Source: JAPORY01 sp965215385 (GTDB lineage: Bacteria; Pseudomonadota; Alphaproteobacteria; Rhodobacterales; Rhodobacteraceae). Taken from it: a stretch of DNA of 64,000 nt. Numbering within the stretch: the first letter of the stretch is position 1; each line of letters opens with the position of its first letter. Below the pieces are notes generated by a model. It saw only the letters and a program-made list of their open reading frames with translations, was not told the origin of the DNA and ran no database searches. The stretch spans positions 2,170,001-2,234,000 of the forward strand of contig OZ244059.1 in the NCBI GenBank assembly GCA_965215385.1, given 5' to 3'. A program made the translations under genes and the position numbers. Of this stretch, positions 54,228 through 62,947 are shown one piece after another.

Positions 54228-55247
54228 GTGATGAGCCAAAAACCTCGGTCGACCATGTCAGATGTTGCGCGGCAAGCGAAGGTCTCGACAGCCACCGTAT
54301 CGCGAGTACTCAGTGCGCCTGATCAAGTTCGAGAGAAAACTCGAAGCCGCGTCCTTCGAGTGATTTCAGATTTGGGTTACGCGCCGAACTTTGGTGCGCG
54401 GGTTTTGGCGGCAAAACAAACCAACACGTTCGGGGCGGTCATTCCGACGATGGAGAACGCCGTTTTTGCCCGCGGCATACAAGCCTTTCAGGAAGAGTTG
54501 AGACAACACGGCAAGACACTACTGATCGCTTCGTCCGTTTATCAGTTGAAGCTCGAAGCAGAGCAAGTGCGAACTCTTGTGGCTCGAGGAGCCGACGCCC
54601 TGTTACTCATCGGGTATGATCGTCAACAAGAATTATACGACTTTCTTGATCAACGATCAGTACCAGCCCTCGTCACTTGGTCATTTTCTGTCAACGAACC
54701 CCGAACAGCGATTGGATTTGATAACCACAAATCGATGGCAGAATTAGCAAGCCTGGTTATCGCGCATGGTCATACTCGGATCGGTTGCTTGTCCGCGCCT
54801 ACCAATGACAATGATAGAGCGCGGGCGCGTGTTGACGGCATCAAGTCCGCGATGACCGCAGCGGATTTGGATTGCCGACAATTAGAACTGATTGAGACTC
54901 CTTATGCAATAGAAAATGCCGAGTTCGCTTTTCACGCTCTGATGAGCAGGGCACCAAAAACCACGGCCGTAATTTGTGGCAACGACGTGCTGGCGATTGG
55001 GGCGTTGCGGGCCGCTCGCGAGATGGGTTTGCGAGTCCCCAACGACGTATCAATTACGGGCTTTGACGATCTTGAGATTGCGTCATTAGCTGAACCGGCC
55101 CTAACGACCGTTCACGTTCCGCATCGTCAAATGGGTCGGCGTGCGGCTCGCATGCTGATGCAAATGCTGAATCAAACCGGTGAGTTATCGAGCGTTGAGT
55201 TGCAAACTGAGATTAAACAAAGGCACTCGCTAGGGCCTGCGCCCTGA
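54228..55247 (+). CDS. LacI family transcriptional regulator
   Basis: 339 aa (GTG 54228 or ATG 54231). The helix-turn-helix and hinge read MSDVARQAKVSTATVSRVLS, then RVLRVISDLGYAPNFGARVL; the periplasmic-binding-like core has TNTFGAVIPTMENAVFARGI, ALVTWSFS, GHTRIGCLSAPTNDNDRARA, TTAVICGNDVLAIGALRAAR, NDVSITGFDDLEIASLAEPA and TTVHVPHRQMGRRAARML. It probably controls the sulfonate operon 1.8 kb away on the other strand, with a DHPS-derived effector; that link is inference from proximity. Confidence 0.85.
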   Translation: MMSQKPRSTMSDVARQAKVSTATVSRVLSAPDQVREKTRSRVLRVISDLGYAPNFGARVLAAKQTNTFGAVIPTMENAVFARGIQAFQEELRQHGKTLLIASSVYQLKLEAEQVRTLVARGADALLLIGYDRQQELYDFLDQRSVPALVTWSFSVNEPRTAIGFDNHKSMAELASLVIAHGHTRIGCLSAPTNDNDRARARVDGIKSAMTAADLDCRQLELIETPYAIENAEFAFHALMSRAPKTTAVICGNDVLAIGALRAAREMGLRVPNDVSITGFDDLEIASLAEPALTTVHVPHRQMGRRAARMLMQMLNQTGELSSVELQTEIKQRHSLGPAP

Positions 55248-55478
55248 GGTATATGTTGCCAGTGTTTTTTCCGAATGATCCTCACGTCAGCACCTCCTAC
55301 TCAAAGCTCAACTGCGCTTTCTGGCCGTAAACTTACCCCTCATACTGCAAGGCACTGGGACAAAAGGGAACCTGATTGTCTATCCCGCATCTGCCGGCAA
55401 GAGAGCGTCGCAGACGGGGCCCGGGTTGCGAGAGGCACTAAATTGGTTTAACCAGCAGAATTTGCGGAGATCAGCGAC

Positions 55479-56090
55479 GTGACCAATTTCCTTCATCAGG
55501 GCGATCTGCCAAACGATGTAGACCTCGGCTCGCAGGTCGCCGTCGACTGCGAAACCATGGGGCTCAACCTTCACCGTGATCGCCTCTGTCTCGTACAGCT
55601 ATCAGCAGGAAATAACGACGCCCATCTGGTGCAGATCGTGCCGGAGCAGCAGGCGGCACCAAACCTAACGGCGATCTTGACGAATCCCGAGGTCCTGAAG
55701 TTGTTCCACTTTGGCCGCTTTGATATCGCCGCGCTTCTGAAAAAATTCAATGTCTTAACCGCGCCAGTCTATTGCACCAAGATCGCCAGCCGGTTAACCC
55801 GCACAAACTCAGATCGACACGGGCTTAAGAACTTGTGTGAGGAACTCTTGTCGGTTGAGCTCTCAAAAGCGCAGCAAAGCGGCGACTGGGGTGGTAAGAA
55901 GCTGACCAAGAGTCAAATCGAATATGCCGCATCGGATGTCTTGTATCTGCACAAGTTAAAGGCAGTCTTCGACGAGCGGCTGGCGCGAGAAGGTCGATTG
56001 CAGCTGGCGAAGGCTTGCTTTGACTTTCTACCGATGCGCGCACAACTTGATGTCGCTGGTTGGTCGGGCAACGATATTTTTGCGCATTGA
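55479..56090 (+). CDS. rnd: Ribonuclease D-like 3'-5' exonuclease
   Basis: 203 aa from GTG 55479. DEDD exonuclease: VAVDCETMGLNLHRDRLCLV (first D, E), KLFHFGRFDIAALLKKFNVL (second D) and IEYAASDVLYLHKLKAVFDE (Y and D of motif III). No HRDC domain: it is the short alphaproteobacterial RNase D form that trims tRNA 3' ends. Its TGA overlaps the kdsD ATG (TGATG). Confidence 0.9.
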   Translation: MTNFLHQGDLPNDVDLGSQVAVDCETMGLNLHRDRLCLVQLSAGNNDAHLVQIVPEQQAAPNLTAILTNPEVLKLFHFGRFDIAALLKKFNVLTAPVYCTKIASRLTRTNSDRHGLKNLCEELLSVELSKAQQSGDWGGKKLTKSQIEYAASDVLYLHKLKAVFDERLAREGRLQLAKACFDFLPMRAQLDVAGWSGNDIFAH

Positions 56091-57055
56091 TGGCCAAAGC
56101 TTCTCTCGATATCGCTCGTCGCGTAATTCGCATTGAGGAACAAGCTCTCGGCAAACTTGGCGAGGCTCTCGATGAAACATTCGATAGGGCCGTATCAGTG
56201 ATTCTGGGTGCTTCGGGCCGTATCATCGTATCGGGAATCGGTAAATCAGGCCACATTGCGCGAAAAATTGCGGCGACCTTCGCGTCGACGGGCACCCCTG
56301 CTCATTTTGTCCACCCGGCCGAGGCATCCCACGGCGATCTTGGAATGATGGCTCGCGGTGATGCCGCCCTCGTCCTATCCAACTCTGGTGAGACCCCGGA
56401 ACTGGCCAACCTCGTTGCCTATACCCGCCGGTTTTCCATCCCGCTCATTGGCGTTGCGAGCAATGCGAAGTCGGCGTTACTAATACAATCGGATGTTGCT
56501 CTCGTGCTACCCGAAGCTATTGAGGCCTGTGGTAGCGGCATTGTCCCGACGTCTTCAACCGTCATGACTTTGGCCCTCGGCGATGCGCTGGCGATTGCTC
56601 TCATGGAGCATCGCGCCTTCACGCCCGAGAACTTTCGAAAATTTCATCCGGGTGGGAAGCTCGGTGCGCGGTTAAGCTTGGTCGGAGATTTGATGCATAC
56701 GGGAGCCGCGGTTCCGATGGTCAAAATCAACACGCCAATGACTGACGCTTTGCTTGTCATGAGCCAAAAGGGCTTTGGTGTCGTGGCAGTTTGTGATGAG
56801 AAGGGCGATTTTGTCGGTGTGATCACAGACGGAGACCTGCGCCGCCACATGACTGGGCTTCTTGACCAAAATGCGGCGCAAGTAATGACCGAATGTCCTA
56901 CCACAATTGCACCTGAAGTGCTGGCCGAGACCGCCGTCGCAACGATGAATCAACGGCAGATAACTTGCCTGTTTGTCGTCGATCCGAGCACCCCAAATAA
57001 AGTCGCAGGTCTGCTGCATATCCATGATTGCTTACGTGCCGGATTAGAAAAATGA
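56090..57055 (+). CDS. kdsD: Arabinose-5-phosphate isomerase
   Basis: 321 aa from ATG 56090. The SIS domain has GRIIVSGIGKSGHIARKIAA, TPAHFVHPAEASHGDLGMMA and VLSNSGETPELANLVAYTRR, then IVPTSSTVMTLALGDALAIA and FRKFHPGGKLGARL; two CBS repeats follow (GVVAVCDEKGDFVGVITDGD; ITCLFVVDPSTPNKVAGLLH). Converts ribulose 5-phosphate to arabinose 5-phosphate, the first step of Kdo synthesis for lipopolysaccharide. Operon with lptC through an ATGA overlap. Confidence 0.93.
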   Translation: MAKASLDIARRVIRIEEQALGKLGEALDETFDRAVSVILGASGRIIVSGIGKSGHIARKIAATFASTGTPAHFVHPAEASHGDLGMMARGDAALVLSNSGETPELANLVAYTRRFSIPLIGVASNAKSALLIQSDVALVLPEAIEACGSGIVPTSSTVMTLALGDALAIALMEHRAFTPENFRKFHPGGKLGARLSLVGDLMHTGAAVPMVKINTPMTDALLVMSQKGFGVVAVCDEKGDFVGVITDGDLRRHMTGLLDQNAAQVMTECPTTIAPEVLAETAVATMNQRQITCLFVVDPSTPNKVAGLLHIHDCLRAGLEK

Positions 57056-57672
57056 ACCCAAGCGATCTAGATCCATACTCGCGGCGGGTGAATTTTCTCA
57101 AGTTGACGCTGCCGCTTGTTGCCTTGGGGCTGCTGTCGACAACGTTCTTGCTGTCTCGAAGTATTGACCCGATGGATACCTTGCCGTTTGGGGACGCAAC
57201 CGACCCCGAACGCTTGAGCGAGCAGCGCGTGACTAAACCGCGCTTTGTAGGGGTGACCCAACGGGGTCATGAAATCATCGTCAGGGCCGAAGTCGCTCGC
57301 CCCGAAATCGATGGCCGTTTCGCTGATGCACAAGACGTCACAGCCTTCATTACCGTGTCCAAAAATCCGACCAACCGAGTCATGTTGCAATCAAAGAGCG
57401 GTATTCTGGATCACGACAGGAAAGTCGCTCGCTTTGTTGGTGATGTTCGCATCACCACCTCCTCTGGATATGAGCTAACCACTGCCGCGCTTGAGAGTGC
57501 GCTTGATGAATTGCGAGTCGAGTCAGACGCCGAGGTTCAGGGCCAGAGTCCGCTTGGCCAACTTGCAGCCGGAAAGATGGTCGTTTATGAAGACGCACAA
57601 ACTCAAGAAACCTCGATTCACTTTACAAATGGCGTCGAGTTGATGTATGATCCAAAGCGGAATAGGGAGTAA
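57052..57672 (+). CDS. lptC: LPS export protein LptC
   Basis: 206 aa from ATG 57052, overlapping kdsD by ATGA. One N-terminal membrane segment (FLKLTLPLVALGLLSTTFLL) anchors a periplasmic OstA/LptC beta-jellyroll domain. Bridges the LptB2FG ABC transporter and LptA. Alphaproteobacterial LptC is divergent, so identification leans on position between kdsD and lptA, on the single anchor and on the final HFTNGVELMYDPKRNRE pattern. Confidence 0.85.
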   Translation: MNPSDLDPYSRRVNFLKLTLPLVALGLLSTTFLLSRSIDPMDTLPFGDATDPERLSEQRVTKPRFVGVTQRGHEIIVRAEVARPEIDGRFADAQDVTAFITVSKNPTNRVMLQSKSGILDHDRKVARFVGDVRITTSSGYELTTAALESALDELRVESDAEVQGQSPLGQLAAGKMVVYEDAQTQETSIHFTNGVELMYDPKRNRE

Positions 57673-57677
57673 TACGT

Positions 57678-58160
57678 GTGGTTGACCGATTGCTTGCGAT
57701 AATTTCAGGGTTACTTTTGGTCTCTAGTGCCGTCTTGGCGCAAGGTGCTACGTTTCCCTTCGCTAGTATGGTCGCAAACCCCGATCTTCCGGTCGAAGTT
57801 CTGGCGAAAAATATGCAGGTTAACCAAGAAACTGGAGAGACTGTTTTCACCGATGAAGTCGTGATCTCGCAAGGAGAAATAAAATTGCAAGCACCGACCG
57901 TCACGGTCACTTATGACGAGTCTGGAAGCGAGATTGAGCTACTCGCCGCAACTGGCGGGGTTATTCTTGAAAGCCCTGAGAACTCGGCGGCGGCGAAGCA
58001 GGCGGATTATACCATTAAGGACGGCTTGATTGTCATGACTGGTGATGTGTTTTTGTTGCAAGGCAAAGATCGCATCAATGCCGAGAGGATGATCGTCAAT
58101 CTTGCAACGGGTACTGCGACCATGGATGGTCGGGTTCGAGCGGTTCTAGGGGGCGAGTAA
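57678..58160 (+). CDS. lptA: LPS transport periplasmic protein LptA
   Basis: 160 aa from GTG 57678. Signal peptide DRLLAIISGLLLVSSAVLAQ, then the OstA-like strand repeats: LAKNMQVNQETGETVFTDEV, VVISQGEIKLQAPTVTVTYD, AKQADYTIKDGLIVMTGDVF and LLQGKDRINAERMIVNLATG, ending in GTATMDGRVRAVL. Periplasmic bridge for lipopolysaccharide. Five bases after lptC. Confidence 0.9.
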   Translation: MVDRLLAIISGLLLVSSAVLAQGATFPFASMVANPDLPVEVLAKNMQVNQETGETVFTDEVVISQGEIKLQAPTVTVTYDESGSEIELLAATGGVILESPENSAAAKQADYTIKDGLIVMTGDVFLLQGKDRINAERMIVNLATGTATMDGRVRAVLGGE

Positions 58161-58373
58161 GAGCAAACGAAGCTAGCATGGAGTCGGTCGCAATTTGCCC
58201 GCAGTTTGATTTGGGATTGCGGTGAGTTTGGTATTGTTGTAGAGAAGTCGATGCGCGGGCATACGAGGTCGATAAAATTAAATAGGGTCAAAACGTAACC
58301 GCTAGTTTTTGCTTGAACGTGACTGATTGGTCGGATGTAATGAACGGGCCAAGCTAAACTGCGATGATGAGAG

Positions 58374-59153
58374 TTGAGATTGTCGACATCAGACGCTACT
58401 TCCGCTAGTTTGCAGGTTACTGAAGGCGGTGCCGGCCTTCACGTTCAGAAACTGCGCAAATCCTTCGGCAAGCGCCTCGTCATTCGCGACGTGACGATGA
58501 CCCTCAACAAGGGCGAAGTGGTTGCCTTACTTGGTCCGAATGGCTCCGGCAAAACCACGACCTTCTATGCGATTGCCGGATTAGTTATTCCCGATGCTGG
58601 CCTCGTTCGGGTTGATGGGCAGGTGGTCACCACCTTACCGATGTATCGTCGGGCACGGCTTGGTTTGGGCTATCTGCCGCAGGAAATGTCGATCTTTCGA
58701 GGGCTCACGGTTGAAAGCAACATCCTAGCGATTTTGGATATTTCGCAGCCAGATGTACACAAGCGCCGAGAGCGTATAGAAGAGTTGCTATCAGAATTTA
58801 CCATTGAGCACTTACGACAAGTTCCAGCCACGGCGTTATCCGGCGGCGAGCGGCGTCGAGTTGAAATCGCCCGTTGCCTCGCAGCAGACCCCAAATATCT
58901 CCTGTTGGATGAACCTTTTGCTGGGGTCGATCCGATCTCGGTCGATGATATACGGAAGCTGGTTGCCAACCTCAAGAATCGCGGCATTGGCGTCTTAATC
59001 ACCGATCATAATGTGCGTGAAACGCTAGAAATTGTCGACCGAACTTATATTCTGCATGATGGTCAGGTTTTGATGTCGGGCACCCCAGCGGAGGTCATAG
59101 ACAATGAAAATGTCCGTCGGGTTTATTTGGGCGACAATTTTCAGGTCTACTGA
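58374..59153 (+). CDS. lptB: LPS export ABC transporter ATPase LptB
   Basis: 259 aa from TTG 58374 (or TTG 58380); ATGs just upstream are out of frame. Walker A LLGPNGSGKTTTFYAIAG, Q-loop GLGYLPQEMSIFRG, signature ALSGGERRRVEIARCLA, Walker B YLLLDEPFAGVDPISVDDIR and H-loop GVLITDHNVRETLEIVDRTY, all diagnostic of LptB. A 213-base gap from lptA probably includes an extra promoter. In other alphaproteobacteria rpoN follows here; it does not. Confidence 0.93.
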   Translation: MRLSTSDATSASLQVTEGGAGLHVQKLRKSFGKRLVIRDVTMTLNKGEVVALLGPNGSGKTTTFYAIAGLVIPDAGLVRVDGQVVTTLPMYRRARLGLGYLPQEMSIFRGLTVESNILAILDISQPDVHKRRERIEELLSEFTIEHLRQVPATALSGGERRRVEIARCLAADPKYLLLDEPFAGVDPISVDDIRKLVANLKNRGIGVLITDHNVRETLEIVDRTYILHDGQVLMSGTPAEVIDNENVRRVYLGDNFQVY

Positions 59154-59342
59154 GCACGGTAAGATTCACAGTTCGAGATTTACCAAGCCACATAAGGTCT
59201 CTTAACGATCGCAGTTCGCTAGGACATATTCGTTGAGCACTGGGCAAACATAATGTTAGCTGCGCTCATTGCAGTAACAATAGCGTCATGGACCACTGAT
59301 TTTAAAGTGGACCCAACTAAGAGTTAGGACGAAGGGAAGGCG

Positions 59343-59927
59343 ATGCACTATCAAATTACTGGCCGGAAAATTGATATTGGTACCGCCTTGAAGGAGCACG
59401 CAGAGAGTGAGTTAGCAGTCGTTATACGCAAGTACGCTGAGCGTCCAACGAAGGCGAGCGTTATATTTTCGCGGTTATCTCATGAGTTTGTATGTGAGAC
59501 TTCGGTTCATATGTCGACGGGTTTAACCGCGCAGGCGAAGGCTCATGCAACCGAAATCTACGCCGCTTTCGATCAGTGTTGCGAGAAAATGGGGACGCAA
59601 CTGCGACGTTATCGGCGGCGGCTAAAGGATCATCATCGTCGACGCACGCGACCGGTTGAACATTTATCGGCCGCTTCATATGTCTTGGCGGCGGATCAAT
59701 CGAATGAAAACGAGGAGCCCGACTCGCTGCAACCGATAATTATTGCTGAGATGGAGACGAAAATCCCGGTGTTGTCGGTAGGTGAGGCCGTCATGCAGAT
59801 GGAGTTATCGGGAAATCGGATGTTGATTTTTCGCAGCGAAAAAACCAACACCGTGAATGTTGTTTACTTTCGGGACGATGGAAACATCGGATGGGTAGAC
59901 ACTGCCGACAAGCCAAAACATCAGTGA
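59343..59927 (+). CDS. hpf: Ribosome hibernation promoting factor (long form)
   Basis: 194 aa with AAGGGAAGG directly upstream. N-terminal S30AE domain (HYQITGRKIDIGTALKEHAE; QAKAHATEIYAAFDQCCEKM; QLRRYRRRLKDHHRRR) and C-terminal dimerisation domain (PVLSVGEAVMQMELSGNRML; RSEKTNTVNVVYFRDDGNIG). The long form drives 100S ribosome dimers in stationary phase. Sits between lptB and ptsN, the classic place downstream of rpoN. Confidence 0.92.
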   Translation: MHYQITGRKIDIGTALKEHAESELAVVIRKYAERPTKASVIFSRLSHEFVCETSVHMSTGLTAQAKAHATEIYAAFDQCCEKMGTQLRRYRRRLKDHHRRRTRPVEHLSAASYVLAADQSNENEEPDSLQPIIIAEMETKIPVLSVGEAVMQMELSGNRMLIFRSEKTNTVNVVYFRDDGNIGWVDTADKPKHQ

Positions 59928-59958
59928 TGGCTGAACAAACGACGCAATTAAGGAATCT

Positions 59959-60429
59959 ATGCACATGGAGCTTTCGAGCGTCCTAAGGCCGCAAGCCGTT
60001 AAAGTTCTGTCGGCAGTATCTAGCAAGAAACGCCTGTTCCAACATATCGGCGATATAGCTGAGGTAGTATATGGGATTTCGTCGGCTATCGCCGTTGATG
60101 CCCTACTTGAGCGCGAGGCATTAGGACCCACTGGCGTTGGTCATGGCGTTGCCTTGCCACATGCTCGCGTACATGGGCTTGACGATGTTATCGGAACTTT
60201 TGTTCTTTTGGAAAAGCCGATAGAGTTCGATTCGGTTGATCGCCAGCCGGTTGATATTGCGTTTGGGCTCTTTGCGCCGGAGGATGCTGGTGTTGATCAT
60301 CTTAAAGCGTTGGCACTTGTTTCTCGCACACTGCGTGATTCTGAGCGCTGCGCGAAGCTTCGAGCGAACTCCAATCCGACGACCCTTTATGTGCTCTTGA
60401 CTGAAGGCCGTCCTGAAAAGGCCGCATAA
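59959..60429 (+). CDS. ptsN: PTS IIA-like nitrogen-regulatory protein
   Basis: 156 aa (ATG 59959; ATG 59965 also possible). The phosphorylated His lies in GVGHGVALPHARVHGLDDVI; also VDIAFGLFAPEDAGVDHLKA and LALVSRTLRDSERCAKLRA. Part of the nitrogen PTS regulating K+ transport and nitrogen-carbon balance. 31 bases after hpf. Confidence 0.92.
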   Translation: MHMELSSVLRPQAVKVLSAVSSKKRLFQHIGDIAEVVYGISSAIAVDALLEREALGPTGVGHGVALPHARVHGLDDVIGTFVLLEKPIEFDSVDRQPVDIAFGLFAPEDAGVDHLKALALVSRTLRDSERCAKLRANSNPTTLYVLLTEGRPEKAA

Positions 60430-60803
60430 GCGCAAGAGTTTGGTTTTACCGTGTGTCCTGTCCAAGTTTCGTCGTCCAGCGGCTAAGCGGCTGCGAGGGT
60501 ATGCGCAAACGGCCTAAGTTATCAAGTTTCCGAGTTCCTTCTTTGTAGCTGTCGGCACTTACCGTGTCCGCGGCCATCTTCGGGGCTGCTGGCGTAATCC
60601 TCATCATCGGCTAAACCCAACGCTCGCTTCAGCGGGCAAAGGCTTTCCTCGCAATGACGACAATGACAATATGTGCGATTGATTTTAACGGGACGCAGAC
60701 GCGACAGAAATCTCTTCTTCCGCCGTTGATTGTGCGCCGGTGGCTCATCTGTTGCAAAATTGCCATAAATCACGGAATCGTCGAATTTTTTGCGAAAGAT
60801 GGG
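60430..60803. other. Intergenic, a REP-like word only
   Basis: No supported gene. cctcgcaatgacg at 60647-60659 is the reverse complement of a palindromic-repeat word frequent in proteobacterial spacers, here in one copy. Confidence 0.3.
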
Positions 60804-60838
60804 TTGACCCAACCCTTGGGGGGGGGGGGGGGTACAGA
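60804..60838 (+). promoter_or_regulatory. Probable phase-variable promoter with a 15-G spacer tract
   Basis: TTGACC (60804-60809) is a good -35 box. A run of 15 G (60818-60832) leads to TACAGA (60833-60838), a weak -10 candidate, giving a 23-base spacer; nine G would give the optimal 17. Length change in such a tract would alter promoter strength, as known for Neisseria porA and opc. Box assignment is inference; the tract is seen. Confidence 0.5.
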
Positions 60839-60870
60839 ACACCTCTGAATCACCGAAGGGGAAAGAAGCG

Positions 60871-61521
60871 ATGAGCCTGATGAGATACCTGGGCATGCGC
60901 GGCTGTATGGCGGCCGCGATCGGCGCAACCCTGATGCTAGGGCTGGTTGGCGGGGCTGACGCCAATCCGAGCAACGGGATGATCGACGGCAATTACGCCA
61001 CGGTCATGCCTGCCTACTATCTTCAAGAGCACCTGCGCCCCGGTGTCCTGAATGCCTGCGTCCAGATAACGAGCGGCGGCAACAATACTCTAACCGGAAC
61101 CGTCAAGACGAAGAACCATTTGGGCACCTGGACGCTGCGGCGGACCGTTTCACTTCAGGCGGATCGGGGTGCGCGGCGCGAAGCCACCGGAGACAATCCA
61201 CCAGGCGGGGGGCTTGAGTCGTGCAATTATTACCGATGGCATAATCGGGAAAATGACGAGCGAAATCTGACTAATTGGGTCAATACTCTAACCGCACAAG
61301 GGTACACTGAGGAAGAGGCCCGTGACCTTCTTGGCCTACCGCTCGCTGAGCGTACTCCTAGCCCAACGAACTGGTGTGGCCAACGGCGAGCCATAAAACC
61401 GGCACACGGCTGGACAGGACGCCTGAAATCAGATGCGTCAGAGCTGCGCGTCCAAGCGCGGGATCACGTCTTGAACATGCCGGGACCCATCGGGTTACAG
61501 TACAATACAACCTGCCCGTAA
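60871..61521 (+). CDS. Secreted protein downstream of the poly-G tract
   Basis: 216 aa, ATG with AGGGGA 9 bases upstream. Signal peptide GCMAAAIGATLMLGLVGGAD with cleavage after ADA. The mature part NPSNGMIDGNYATVMPAYYL, GVLNACVQITSGGNNTLTGT, a basic-acidic middle (NYYRWHNRENDERNLTNWVN, TAQGYTEEEARDLLGLPLAE) and NMPGPIGLQYNTTCP has four cysteines. No recognised family. It is likely a periplasmic or secreted protein. The homopolymer in its promoter region and its neighbours suggest it belongs with the phase-variable set. Confidence 0.7.
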   Translation: MSLMRYLGMRGCMAAAIGATLMLGLVGGADANPSNGMIDGNYATVMPAYYLQEHLRPGVLNACVQITSGGNNTLTGTVKTKNHLGTWTLRRTVSLQADRGARREATGDNPPGGGLESCNYYRWHNRENDERNLTNWVNTLTAQGYTEEEARDLLGLPLAERTPSPTNWCGQRRAIKPAHGWTGRLKSDASELRVQARDHVLNMPGPIGLQYNTTCP

Positions 61522-61667
61522 AGATCGGAGCTCGGACCGGCCGCCGAGCGGGATTCAGGGACGAAAACCCGTCCTAAGGACGGCGAGGCCGTGATCTACC
61601 GATCGATTGCGGCGGGGTAAACTGGCAGCTCGCAACCCGGCCGCCTACGCGGTGATCAAGGCTCAAG

Positions 61668-61925
61668 CTAGTCGGTTGGCAAACCGATCAGAAGACCGAG
61701 GATAGCGACGCCACCACCGATTACCGCGACGGTGATCGCAATTTGAGCAATGCCGAAGCTAACTGTCCACCGCAGGTTGTCTTTGTCGCGCTCGGCCATC
61801 TTCTCTGCCAAGTGTGATATGTCGGTGCGGTATTCCGCTTGCTTGGTTTCCATGCGTTCCTCCAGTGCCTTGATCTCGCCTTTCAGTTCGGCCATCGCGA
61901 GGGCGTTGTCGTGTTCTTCAATCAC
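61668..61925 (-). CDS. Small coiled-coil protein with C-terminal membrane anchor
   Basis: 85 aa. Coiled coil (ALAMAELKGEIKALEERMET; KQAEYRTDISHLAEKMAERD) then DNLRWTVSFGIAQ and a membrane segment IAITVAVIGGGVAILGLLIG ending LPTD. Same layout as 35889-36158 (DKDNQRW / DKDNLRW and GLP ends are shared). A perfect hairpin ccgtcc-taa-ggacgg lies downstream at 61569-61583. It is 343 bases from the end of the poly-C secreted gene on the same strand. Confidence 0.75.
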   Translation of the reverse strand: MIEEHDNALAMAELKGEIKALEERMETKQAEYRTDISHLAEKMAERDKDNLRWTVSFGIAQIAITVAVIGGGVAILGLLIGLPTD

Positions 61926-62267
61926 GGTTGACTCCTACTCATCCACCCCTGTCGCTTTGGGCGGTTTAGGTCAAGCTACTCTCTATATTGCTGTTCGATT
62001 TCGCTGCCGAGGAGAACGGGGTATCGACCTGCTTAGATTTGTGTCGTAGAAGACCGGTACCTATTCAGCACCGGTGCGACCAAATGTTGGCGGCGGAATG
62101 GCGGCACGGTCAATCGCTGTGGACTTGGAATATGCGTTGGCGGTGATCCGAGATCCCGGGCCTGCCAGGTGATGATGCTGGCCAGGATTCTCATCCGATT
62201 GCCGCAAATTCCCAGCTTGATTGACGCGCGACAGGAATGCCGTCACACCCGTATCCGGCACCGGTCG
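61926..62267. other. Intergenic between the coiled-coil gene and poly-C gene
   Basis: No gene or clear hairpin recognised; should contain the promoter of the coiled-coil gene. Confidence 0.3.
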
Positions 62268-62947
62268 CTATAGGCAATTCCACATGTTCAGCCAGTCGAG
62301 ATTGTCCTGGTCACGACTAAACAGGGGCAAGGTGTTTTCGCGCCCGCACCAGCAATTGCGGACATGATGGATGGTCTCGATAGTCCCCTTAAATTCGCTG
62401 ATCGCGAAGCACCCGCTGGACTTGCCCTGAGTTCCAGGGGCGACCGTCATGGTGTAGGTGCCGCCGGTCATGAAGCAGCGGCGAGCAAACACCTGTTTCG
62501 GAATAGATAATGTCGCGCTCACAAAAACTTCCACATAATAGTTGGTCTTCGCGGCCAGACCACTTAGGCTTACGTTTGCGGTGGGCGCACTCCGTATACT
62601 ACTGCTTATAATTCCAATAGCGTTGACGGCTCCCACTCTTACTTTTGTTCGGGCGTTGAAAACTTCGGCATTCACAGTGACTGCGTCAGGAGGAGTCGTA
62701 TCACCGAGCCGTGATACGTACTGGTTCCAGGTGACTTGCGGCGGGGTGACAGTCACGCTGGTTGTGGATAAGGCTGTGATGAGGAGATTCGCGGCGTTGA
62801 CCTGCGGTTGATCGAGGCAAGCCGTGGGACCGTCTCGGCCGCTGCTGGTGACGGTCGTCTGCGCGATGGCGGGCACTGCAATCCCGGCCAGCAGCAGGAG
62901 CAGAGGGTATATTAACCTATTGGGGGGGGGGGGGTAAGGTGCGTCAT
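62268..62947 (-). CDS. Poly-C-tract secreted protein, copy 2 (off in this assembly)
   Basis: ATG 62947 has GGAGG 8 bases upstream. The fifth codon enters a run of 13 C (G run 62922-62934 on the plus strand). With 13 C the frame reads MTHLTPPPPIG and stops; with 11 or 14 C it would continue NRLIYPLLLLLAGIAVPAIA, a signal peptide, into the 190-residue mature protein that is otherwise intact: TTVTSSGRDGPTACLDQPQV, ITALSTTSVTVTPPQVTWNQ, SGLAAKTNYYVEVF (FnIII-like strand), VFARRCFMTGGTYTM, SSGCFAISE and HHVRNCWCGRENTLPL. Five or so conserved cysteines suggest disulfides outside the cytoplasm. Closest relative is the broken copy at 33166-33825. Surface or secreted role, ligand unknown. Confidence 0.75.
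62922..62934. repeat. 13-base poly-C (minus) contingency tract
   Basis: Homopolymer between the start codon and the signal peptide of the gene at 62268-62947. Its length decides the reading frame. Confidence 0.9.

Noticed and set aside
60647..60659. REP-like word cctcgcaatgacg as part of a repeat family
   Set aside because: Only one copy was noticed in the window and no paired inverted unit.
60522..60992. A 156-codon minus-strand frame across the poly-G tract
   Set aside because: It is the antisense of the tract and of the secreted-protein start; the proline run comes from the homopolymer and there is no protein-like texture or start site.
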